In this document: in pieces, positions 24,994-32,192 of the stretch
How the letters are laid out: every line of letters begins with the position of its first letter
How positions within the stretch are numbered: position 1 is the first letter of the stretch
DNA from: Chloroflexota bacterium
GTDB lineage: Bacteria; Chloroflexota; Anaerolineae; Ardenticatenales; Ardenticatenaceae
Assembly: GCA_003520455.1 (NCBI GenBank)
Contig: DOUV01000631.1
Location: forward strand, 1-34,369
Direction: 5' to 3'
DNA length: 34,369 bases
Position numbers and translations under genes: made by a program
Notes under the pieces: model-generated
Seen by the model: the letters and a program-made list of their open reading frames with translations, nothing else
Database searches by the model: none
Told to the model about the DNA's origin: nothing

Positions 24994-27900
24994 ATGACAG
25001 AACAATTCTTTGAAGAACCAATCCTAAACTCCCCCTACGTGTATCCATCCCGCCATTGGGAGCTTGACGCGGATGGCCAGCCAACCAACCGCATTGTAGC
25101 ACGGCGACGGTCGGCCGATTTTGTCACGCCCGTTCCTAAGCCCAAGAAACGCAAACGTGCGGAAGCCCAGCAGTTAGGATTCGTCTTCGGGAGCGGATTT
25201 ACAGAGAACGCGGATGGTCCGGCGGGCGACATCCAACTCTACAACCCCACCGAATTTATTAACGGCGTTCGACAGCAGGTGGACCGCTGGCGACAGGTGC
25301 CCAACCCGGAGGATTGGCACGTTACCCCAGAGACGGCCCGCTTGCTGCACCACTGGCGGCACCACCCGTTTCAGGGCCTTCGCCCCTTTTTCTGCCAGGT
25401 GGAAGCGGTGGAAACGGCTATCTGGCTGGCCGAAGTCGCCCCCAAATTGGGCAGGCGCGGCGAAACGTTCCTCGATCACATTCAGAGCGCGAATGAACAG
25501 GCCAACCCGGACCTGCTGCGGATTGCACTCAAATTGGCCACGGGGGCGGGCAAGACCACTGTGATGGCCATGCTCATCGCCTGGCAAACCGTCAACGCCG
25601 TCCGTCACCCCAACAGTCCCCGCTTTACGCGTGGTTTCCTCATTGTGACGCCGGGGATCACCATCCGCGACCGCCTGCGCGTGCTCCAGCCCAACGACCC
25701 CGACAGCTACTACGCCGGCCGCGAGTTGGTGCCCACCGATACGCTCGGCGATATTGCCCGCGCCAAAATTGTGATCACCAACTACCACGCCTTCAAGTTG
25801 CGCGAGCGGATGAACCTCTCAGCCGGCGGACGGGCGCTGCTCCAGGGGCGCGGCCCCGAACTGCAAACCGTCGAGACGGAAGGGCAGATGCTCCAGCGGG
25901 TGATGCCTGATCTGATGGGGATGAAAAACATTCTCGTGCTCAACGACGAAGCTCACCACTGCTACCGCGAGCGCCCCCAAAACGATGACCTCGACGAGCT
26001 GAAGGGCGAGGAAAAGGACGAGGCCAGGAAAAACAATGAGGCCGCCCGCTTGTGGATCTCGGGCATCGAAATGGTGAAGCGCAAGCTGGGGGTGCGCACC
26101 ATCTACGACCTGTCGGCCACCCCCTTCTTTTTGCGCGGCTCGGGCTACGTTGAAGGGACGCTCTTCCCGTGGACGGTCAGCGATTTCTCGCTGATGGATG
26201 CCATCGAATGTGGCATTGTCAAACTGCCGCGCGTGCCGGTGGCGGACAACATCCCCGGGGGCGAGATGCCCAAGTTCCGCAACCTCTGGGAGCACATCCG
26301 CACCAAAATGCCCAAGAAAGGGCGGCGCAAAGCGGCCACTTTGGACCCGCTGAGCCTCCCAGCAGAGCTGCAGACGGCGCTGGAAGCACTGTATGGCCAT
26401 TATGAAAAGACGTTTGAAAGCTGGCAGCAAGCCGGGATTCGCGTGCCGCCGGTCTTTATCGTGGTCTGCAACAACACCTCGACCTCGAAATTGGTCCACG
26501 ACTTCATCAGCGGCTTCCAGCGGGTGGGCGAGGATGGCGAGACAGAAGCGTACCACGAAGGACGTCTGCCGCTCTTTCGCAATTTCGACGAGTACGGCAA
26601 CCGGCTTGCCCGCCCGCGCACGCTATTGATCGACAGCGAGCAGCTTGAGTCCGGCGATGCGCTCGACAAAGATTTTCGCGAGATGGCGGCGGACGAGATC
26701 GAGCGCTTCCGCCGTGAGATTGTGGAGCGCAGCGGCAATCTGGCCGATGGCGAGACGATTTCCGACCAGGATTTGCTGCGCGAGGTGATGAACACCGTGG
26801 GCAAAGAGGGTCGGTTGGGCGAATCGGTGCGCTGCGTCGTGTCGGTGGCGATGCTTTCGGAAGGGTGGGATTGCCAGACCGTCACCCACATTCTCGGGGT
26901 GCGCGCCTTTGGCACCCAACTGCTCTGCGAGCAGGTGGTGGGGCGGGCGCTGCGGCGGCAATCGTACGACCTCAATGAGGAGGGGTTGTTCAACGTGGAA
27001 TATGCCGATGTCCTCGGCATCCCGTTCGACTTTACCGCCCGGCCGGTGATTGTGAAACCGCAGCCGCCCCGGGAAACGGTGAGCGTCCATCCTGTCCGGC
27101 CGGACCGCGACGCGTTGGAGATCCGGTTTCCACGGGTGGAGGGGTATCGCGTGGAGCTGCCCAACGAACGGCTGACCGCTCGCTTCACGGCCGATTCCGT
27201 GCTGGAGTTGACGCCCCTCCTCGTCGGCCCGTCGGTGACCCACAATCGGGGCATCATTGGCGAGGGCGTTGATCTGACGGTGCAACACCTGGGGGAGATC
27301 CGCCAATCGACTATTCTCTTTCACCTGGCGAAGCATCTGCTCTATACCAAATTCCGCGACCCGGGGGAAGAGCCGAAGCTGCATCTGTTTGGCCAGCTCA
27401 AACGCATCACGCGGCAGTGGCTGGATGGTGGCTACTTGCGCTGCACCGGGGGCACCTACCCCGCGCAGTTGCTCTACCAGGAGATTGCGGATATGGCCTG
27501 CGAGCGCATCAAAGCGGCCATCACCGAAGCGATAGACGGCGAACGCCCCATCAAAGCGATTCTGGATGCCTATAACCCCACCGGCTCCAGCGCGCACGTC
27601 AACTTCACCACCTCGAAGGTGACCCGCTGGCAGACCGACCCGCGCCGCTGCCACCTCAACTGGGTGGTGTGCGACAGCGAATGGGAGGCGGAATTTTGCC
27701 GCGTGGTGGAGGCCCATCCCCGCGTGCACGCCTACGTCAAGAACCAGGGTCTGGGGTTGGAAGTGCCCTATTTGTATGGCGCAACCCCGCGCAACTATCT
27801 GCCCGACTTTATCGTTCAGATCGACGATGGGCACGTGAAAGACGGGCAGCCCGATTGGCTCAACCTGATCGTGGAGGTCAAGGGGCTGCGCGGCGAGGAT

Positions 27901-28071
27901 GCGAAAGCCAAGGCTACCACCATCCGCAACTACTGGGTGCCGGGGGTGAACAACCTGGGAACCTACGGCCGCTGGGCCTTTGCCGAAATGACGGCCGTTT
28001 TTGAGATCCAAGCCGAGTTTGACAGACTGATTCGTGGCCTGGTTGCAGCAAAACCACAAACGGCATCGTAA
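24994..28071 (+). CDS. Type III-like restriction endonuclease subunit (SF2 helicase-nuclease)
   Basis: A 1025-residue Res-type protein. The SF2 helicase motifs are Walker A ATGAGKTT (182-189), DEAH (318-321, LNDEAHHCY), the SAT motif in DLSATPFFL and motif VI in CEQVVGRALRR. A C-terminal PD-(D/E)xK nuclease has P-D938 (NYLPDFIVQ), E961 and K963 (LIVEVKG), consistent with an active cleavage site. The length fits Type III Res proteins. It would use ATP to translocate on or switch along DNA and cut unmethylated sites together with Mod. The gene order Res before Mod is the reverse of classical Type III systems. No ribosome site is obvious at the ATG. The stop codon falls within the left end of a palindromic repeat array. 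Confidence 0.9.
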   Translation: MTEQFFEEPILNSPYVYPSRHWELDADGQPTNRIVARRRSADFVTPVPKPKKRKRAEAQQLGFVFGSGFTENADGPAGDIQLYNPTEFINGVRQQVDRWRQVPNPEDWHVTPETARLLHHWRHHPFQGLRPFFCQVEAVETAIWLAEVAPKLGRRGETFLDHIQSANEQANPDLLRIALKLATGAGKTTVMAMLIAWQTVNAVRHPNSPRFTRGFLIVTPGITIRDRLRVLQPNDPDSYYAGRELVPTDTLGDIARAKIVITNYHAFKLRERMNLSAGGRALLQGRGPELQTVETEGQMLQRVMPDLMGMKNILVLNDEAHHCYRERPQNDDLDELKGEEKDEARKNNEAARLWISGIEMVKRKLGVRTIYDLSATPFFLRGSGYVEGTLFPWTVSDFSLMDAIECGIVKLPRVPVADNIPGGEMPKFRNLWEHIRTKMPKKGRRKAATLDPLSLPAELQTALEALYGHYEKTFESWQQAGIRVPPVFIVVCNNTSTSKLVHDFISGFQRVGEDGETEAYHEGRLPLFRNFDEYGNRLARPRTLLIDSEQLESGDALDKDFREMAADEIERFRREIVERSGNLADGETISDQDLLREVMNTVGKEGRLGESVRCVVSVAMLSEGWDCQTVTHILGVRAFGTQLLCEQVVGRALRRQSYDLNEEGLFNVEYADVLGIPFDFTARPVIVKPQPPRETVSVHPVRPDRDALEIRFPRVEGYRVELPNERLTARFTADSVLELTPLLVGPSVTHNRGIIGEGVDLTVQHLGEIRQSTILFHLAKHLLYTKFRDPGEEPKLHLFGQLKRITRQWLDGGYLRCTGGTYPAQLLYQEIADMACERIKAAITEAIDGERPIKAILDAYNPTGSSAHVNFTTSKVTRWQTDPRRCHLNWVVCDSEWEAEFCRVVEAHPRVHAYVKNQGLGLEVPYLYGATPRNYLPDFIVQIDDGHVKDGQPDWLNLIVEVKGLRGEDAKAKATTIRNYWVPGVNNLGTYGRWAFAEMTAVFEIQAEFDRLIRGLVAAKPQTAS

Positions 28072-28138
28072 TCGTAATCGTGCTCGTGATCGTGATCGAG
28101 ATTCGATTACGAATACGATTACGAATACGATTACGATA
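28065..28138. repeat. Hexamer-periodic imperfect palindrome, left of the four-helix gene
   Basis: Repeats of TCGTAA/TCGTGA on the left half and CGATTA/CGAATA on the right half form an imperfect palindrome centred near 28100. The TAA stop of the Res gene is inside it. A 24-base stretch (28101-28124) recurs exactly at 28572-28595 on the far side of the four-helix gene. Confidence 0.85.
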
Positions 28139-28158
28139 GCGATAGTGGCGGAGATGCA

Positions 28159-28518
28159 GTGGAATCATTTGGGCACGAGAAACTCGATGTTTACCGTGCT
28201 GCGCTGGAGTATGTCGCCATTGTTTATCAGCTTGCCGGGCGGTTGCAAGGCAATCATCGCCATGCGCGCGACCAATTGTTGCGCGCGTCACAGTCAATCC
28301 CCCTGAACATCGCTGAGGGAAATGGCAAGACCAGCCCCGCCGACCGGCGCCGATTTTTTGAGATTGCTCGGGGTTCGGCGCTGGAATGTGCCGCAATCCA
28401 GGATGTGTTGCAAGTTGGTTTGGCGATAACGGCAGAGGAAAACTCGCAGAGCAAGCAATTGCTCACTCGGATTGTGGCGATGCTGACGAAACTTTGTCAG
28501 GCGCAGGTAAAATCCTGA
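28159..28518 (+). CDS. Four-helix-bundle protein, S23 / 23S-IVS type
   Basis: A 119-residue protein with the family signature: FGHEKLDVYRAALE, then QLLRASQSIPLNIAEGNGK and RRFFEIARGSALECAAIQD. This family is encoded in intervening sequences of 23S rRNA genes in some bacteria and is related to the Avd accessory protein of diversity-generating retroelements. It forms oligomeric, basic helical bundles thought to bind nucleic acid. The start is a GTG with GGAG 5 bases upstream. Here it lies between Res and Mod, flanked on both sides by matching palindromic arrays and fitted neatly between two genes. That suggests a small self-contained insertion, not a restriction subunit. Confidence 0.85.
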   Translation: MESFGHEKLDVYRAALEYVAIVYQLAGRLQGNHRHARDQLLRASQSIPLNIAEGNGKTSPADRRRFFEIARGSALECAAIQDVLQVGLAITAEENSQSKQLLTRIVAMLTKLCQAQVKS

Positions 28519-28547
28519 TCGCTGTCGTAATCGTATTCGCAATCGCT

Positions 28548-28596
28548 ATCGTAATCGTATTCGTAATCGAAATTCGATTACGAATACGATTACGAT
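28548..28596. repeat. Perfect 24-bp-arm palindrome, right of the four-helix gene
   Basis: Arms 28548-28571 and 28573-28596 are perfectly complementary around a single central A. They are built from alternating TCGTAA and TCGTAT hexamers. Further degenerate hexamers extend the array over about 28519-28612. The right arm also pairs with the left array at 28065-28080, so the transcript could form either two local hairpins or one long stem enclosing the gene. Confidence 0.9.
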
Positions 28597-28641
28597 CACG
28601 AATACGATTAGGGATGCGCTTGGGAGAAGGATGGAAATTGG

Positions 28642-31452
28642 ATGGCCCGCAAACCGAAGCAACCCAAAAGCGTGGAAACCTTGAAGCACGGCCATGCTCG
28701 CCGCCCCAACATCCCCACCGCGGAGTATGAACCGGTGATGGCGGACGAGGAGAAAAGCCCAATCCAGGTGGCCTATGAACGGCGCAACCGGGATCTGGAC
28801 CCGCAGTTGGTCTGGCGCGGGAAGGATGAGCAGGACTGGTCCGACCTGGTGGTGCCCGCCCCACCGCTCTACATCCAGGAGAAGGTCCACCCCAAGGTGC
28901 TGATCGATGATCTGCTGCGCCAGAGCCGGGCTCGCACGAACGCCGACCGGCCGCAGCAGTTGAACCTGTTTGCCGACTTTAATGGCCTGCCCGCCGGCGC
29001 GGACGCCACCGACTTTTACCGCCACGAGGGGAACTGGACCAACCGCATGATTTTGGGCGACAGCCTGCAGGTGATGGCCAGTTTGGCCGAGCGCGAGGGG
29101 CTGCGCGGCCAGGTGCAGTGCATCTACATCGACCCGCCCTACGGCATCAAGTTCAACTCCAACTTTCAATGGTCCACCACCAGCCGCGACGTGAAGGACG
29201 GCAACCGCGACCACATTACGCGCGAGCCGGAGCAGGTGAAGGCGTTCCGGGATACCTGGCGGGATGGCATTCACTCCTACCTGACCTACCTGCGCGACCG
29301 GCTGACGGTGGCGCGTGATTTGTTAGCTGATAGCGGGTCGATCTTTGTGCAGATTGGGGATGAGAATGTGCACCGGGTAAGGGCGGTGATGGATGAGGTG
29401 TTTGGCGAGGACAATGCCGTTTCGCTTATTTCCTTCCGGACAACAACAGGCCTTGGTGAACAGTTCTTGGATTCCGCGTGCAACTACTTGGTCTGGTATT
29501 GCCGGGACAGGACGAAGTTGAAATATCGTGAGCTTTTCAAAGCAAAAGGGCTGGCTGAAGACGTGGGAGGCCGTTACCGGCGCGTTCAGCTTTCACCGTT
29601 TGATCGGCGATCGATGACTGCTGAGGAGCGCGCAGAACCGACTTCGCTTCCAAGTGGCGCTGCCATTTATCGCAATGACAATCTCACTTCACAAAGTGGC
29701 GGAGAGAAATCTGCGTTCCCAGTAATCTACTCGGGTCAGAGCTTTCGACCTGGACGCGGCTATTGGAAAACAAATGAAGTCGGTATGCAGCGATTGCTCA
29801 GAGCGGAGCGCATTGCAAGTCCGACACCCAACTCGATCCAATATGTCAGGTTTCTGGACGACTTTGCTGTTTCCAAGTTCAGCAACGTTTGGACCGACAC
29901 CCAAACGGGTGCGTTTACAGATGAAAAGATTTACGTCGTTCAAACAAACGCCAAAGTGATTGCACGCTGCATCCTCATGACCACCGACCCCGGCGACCTC
30001 GTTCTCGATCCTACCTGTGGTTCCGGCACCACAGCCTACGTCGCCGAACAGTGGGGGCGGCGCTGGATCACCATCGACACGTCGCGGGTGGCGCTGGCGC
30101 TGGCCCGCACCCGCATCATGGGAGCGCGTTACCCCTACTACCTGCTGGCCGACTCGAAGGCGGGGCAACTGAAAGAAGCGGAGATCACGCGTACCGCCCC
30201 CTCCACCGCCCCCACCTATGGCAACATCCGCCACGGCTTTGTCTACGAGCGGGTGCCGCACATCACGCTCAAATCCATCGCCAACAACGCCGAGATTGAT
30301 GTGATCTGGGAGCGGCATCGGGAAACGCTGGAGCCATTACGCCAACAACTCAACGCCGCCCTGGGGAAACAGTGGGAGGAGTGGGAGATACCGCGCGACC
30401 CTGACCCCGCCTGGCCGGACGAGGTGCAGGCGCTGCACCGGCTGTGGTGGGAACAGCGCATCGCCCGCCAGAGGGAGATTGACGCCTCGATTGAGGCCAG
30501 GGCGGATCAGGAGTTCCTCTACGACAGGCCCTACGAAGACAGATCAACGGTGCGCGTGGCGGGACCCTTCACCGTGGAAAGCCTCTCCCCGCACCGCATC
30601 CTGGTGGTGGACGAAAACGACGAGCTGCAAGAGCCCGGCAAGTTTGTGGCCGATGGGAAGAACGGCTACGGCGGCGAATATGACTTCACGGCCGCGATTC
30701 TGGAGAACCTCAGATTGGCGGGGGTGCAGCAGGCGCACAAAGAAGACCGCCTCACCTTGACCGTGCTGACCGGCTGGCCGGGCCACTACCTCTGCGCCGA
30801 AGGGCGCTACCTGGAAGGGGAGAGTGGCAAAGAGCGGCGGGCGGGCATCTTCATCGGCCCCGAATTCGGCACCGTCTCCCGCTCCGACCTCGCCGCCGCC
30901 GCCCGCGAGGCGGGGGAGGCCGGCTTCGATGTGCTCATCGCCTGCGCCTTCAACTACGACGCCCACTCGGCCGAGTTTGAAAAGCTGGGCCGCATCCCCG
31001 TCCTCAAGGCGCGCATGAACGCTGACCTGCACATGGCCGACACGCTCAAAACCACCGGCGCGGGCAACCTGTTCGTCATCTTTGGCGAACCGGACATCGA
31101 CATCGAGGAGGCGGGCGACAACCGGATTCGCGTCAAAATTCATGGGGTGGACATCTTTCACCCCCAATCAGGCGAAGTGCACTCCTCCGGCCCCGATGGC
31201 ATCGCCTGCTGGTTCATCGACACCGACTACAACGAAGAGAGCTTCTTCGTGCGCCACGCCTACTTCCTGGGCGCGAACGATCCCTACAAGGCGCTCAAGA
31301 CAACGCTGAAAGCGGAAATCGACGAGGAGGCGTGGGAAAGCCTGCACAGTGACGTGTCGCGGCCGTTTGACAAACCGCAGAGCGGCCGGATCGCCGTCAA
31401 GGTGATCAACCATCTGGGCGATGAAGTGATGAAAGTGTTCAGTGTGAGCTAG
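28642..31452 (+). CDS. Type III-like DNA methyltransferase (Mod), beta class
   Basis: A 936-residue methyltransferase. Catalytic motif IV DPPYG (164-168) comes before the AdoMet motif DPTCGSGTT (456-464), the order of beta-class N6-adenine or N4-cytosine enzymes; DPPY favours adenine. The target-recognition region lies between them (about 230-445). The C-terminal half (residues 500-936) is a long extension seen in Mod proteins that pair with helicase-type Res partners. It would mark host sites and give sequence recognition to the complex. The ATG at 28642 follows GAGAAGG at an unusually long distance of about 12 bases, possibly because the upstream insertion reshaped the leader. The target-recognition stretch is clearly less GC-rich than the rest. 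Confidence 0.9.
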   Translation: MARKPKQPKSVETLKHGHARRPNIPTAEYEPVMADEEKSPIQVAYERRNRDLDPQLVWRGKDEQDWSDLVVPAPPLYIQEKVHPKVLIDDLLRQSRARTNADRPQQLNLFADFNGLPAGADATDFYRHEGNWTNRMILGDSLQVMASLAEREGLRGQVQCIYIDPPYGIKFNSNFQWSTTSRDVKDGNRDHITREPEQVKAFRDTWRDGIHSYLTYLRDRLTVARDLLADSGSIFVQIGDENVHRVRAVMDEVFGEDNAVSLISFRTTTGLGEQFLDSACNYLVWYCRDRTKLKYRELFKAKGLAEDVGGRYRRVQLSPFDRRSMTAEERAEPTSLPSGAAIYRNDNLTSQSGGEKSAFPVIYSGQSFRPGRGYWKTNEVGMQRLLRAERIASPTPNSIQYVRFLDDFAVSKFSNVWTDTQTGAFTDEKIYVVQTNAKVIARCILMTTDPGDLVLDPTCGSGTTAYVAEQWGRRWITIDTSRVALALARTRIMGARYPYYLLADSKAGQLKEAEITRTAPSTAPTYGNIRHGFVYERVPHITLKSIANNAEIDVIWERHRETLEPLRQQLNAALGKQWEEWEIPRDPDPAWPDEVQALHRLWWEQRIARQREIDASIEARADQEFLYDRPYEDRSTVRVAGPFTVESLSPHRILVVDENDELQEPGKFVADGKNGYGGEYDFTAAILENLRLAGVQQAHKEDRLTLTVLTGWPGHYLCAEGRYLEGESGKERRAGIFIGPEFGTVSRSDLAAAAREAGEAGFDVLIACAFNYDAHSAEFEKLGRIPVLKARMNADLHMADTLKTTGAGNLFVIFGEPDIDIEEAGDNRIRVKIHGVDIFHPQSGEVHSSGPDGIACWFIDTDYNEESFFVRHAYFLGANDPYKALKTTLKAEIDEEAWESLHSDVSRPFDKPQSGRIAVKVINHLGDEVMKVFSVS
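29330..29985 (+). other. Low-GC target-recognition segment inside Mod
   Basis: Between about 29330 and 29985 the codon choice changes to more A/T-ending codons, while the reading frame continues. The flanks on both sides are rich in G/C-ending codons. The segment falls between the two catalytic motifs, where specificity is encoded. This is judged by eye and the borders are approximate. Confidence 0.5.
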
Positions 31453-31471
31453 ACAGGCTCGTACAGGCTCG

Positions 31472-31592
31472 TTCCACGCTCTGCGTGGAATGAAACGCCT
31501 GCCGCTCTGCGGCACATAGGCGGCAGGTATTCTACGCAGAGCGTGGGGGAACTCATTCCACGCGGAGCGTGGAACGAGAACGAGAACGAGAG
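31472..31592. repeat. REP cluster upstream of the RAYT gene
   Basis: Two perfect hairpins TTCCACGC-N3-GCGTGGAA (31472-31490, loop TCT; 31556-31574, loop GGA) flank a degenerate copy (31530-31551, ACGC-AGA-GCGT core) and a different palindrome with arms CCTGCC/GGCAGG. A short tandem of CGAGAA follows the last hairpin and leads to the RAYT start codon. Confidence 0.85.
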
Positions 31593-31599
31593 GAAGACA

Positions 31600-32130
31600 A
31601 TGCCGCGAAGCCGATACAAAATTTTCGATGATGCCCCCTATTTTCTGACGGCGACTGTCGTCAACTGGCTGCCGTTGTTTAACTCGCCGACCGTGGTCGA
31701 GATTCTCCTCGACTCGCTCCGATTTCTGCAGCAAAACGAGCGCCTTGTGCTCTACGCCTACGTCATCATGGAAAACCATCTGCATCTGGTGGCTTCCTCA
31801 ACCAACCTATCGAAGGAAATGGGGAATTTCAAGTCGTATACGGCGCGTCGCATCATTGACAGCTACCGAGAGCGGGAAGCACAGTACATCCTTGCCCAAC
31901 TGGCGTTTCACAAACAGCGGTACAAGCAGGACAGGGATTATCAATTGTGGCAGGAGAGTTCCCATCCACAGCGTATTCAAGGGATCGAGATGATGCAGCA
32001 GAAGGTGGCTTACGTTCACAACAATCCTGTCAAGCGGGGCTGGGTGGATGAGCCGACGCATTGGCGATACTCAAGTGCCAGAAATTACGCTGGCCTGGTG
32101 GGTTTGCTGGAAGTGCAAACCGAGTGGTAG
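31600..32130 (+). CDS. REP-associated tyrosine transposase (RAYT, IS200-like Y1)
   Basis: A 176-residue protein of the Y1 HUH family. The HUH motif is in IMENHLHLVAS and the candidate catalytic tyrosine is in QQKVAYVHNNPVKRGW, with the usual ending HWRYSSARNYAG. RAYTs bind and cleave REP hairpins and are thought to spread them. Identical-type REPs lie directly on both sides (31472-31592 and 32137-32178), so gene and hairpins form one 'REPtron' unit. The ATG at 31600 is chosen because MPRSRYKIFDD is the conserved start and GAGGAAG lies 5 bases upstream. The unit fills the gap between Mod and the helicase gene. Confidence 0.9.
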   Translation: MPRSRYKIFDDAPYFLTATVVNWLPLFNSPTVVEILLDSLRFLQQNERLVLYAYVIMENHLHLVASSTNLSKEMGNFKSYTARRIIDSYREREAQYILAQLAFHKQRYKQDRDYQLWQESSHPQRIQGIEMMQQKVAYVHNNPVKRGWVDEPTHWRYSSARNYAGLVGLLEVQTEW

Positions 32131-32136
32131 GTGAGT

Positions 32137-32178
32137 GACGCAGAGCGTCTGGCTGGGCGTTCCACGCAGAGCGTGGAA
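32137..32178. repeat. REP pair downstream of the RAYT gene
   Basis: One short hairpin GACGC-AGA-GCGTC (32137-32149) and one full copy TTCCACGC-AGA-GCGTGGAA (32160-32178). The full copy ends 14 bases before the helicase start codon, so it may shape translation of that gene. Confidence 0.85.
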
Positions 32179-32192
32179 CGAGCAAGAATTTT

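Noticed and set aside
26623..28059. 478-codon open frame on the minus strand opposite the Res gene
   Set aside because: It is antisense to clear helicase and nuclease motifs, has no recognisable domain and is typical of GC-rich shadow frames.
28065..28612. Possible CRISPR array
   Set aside because: The repeats are short hexamers without regular unique spacers, there are no cas genes, and a protein gene lies between the two arrays.
31472..32178. Attachment sites or tRNA-like structures
   Set aside because: The hairpins are identical-stem REPs beside a RAYT gene; no cloverleaf or integrase is present.
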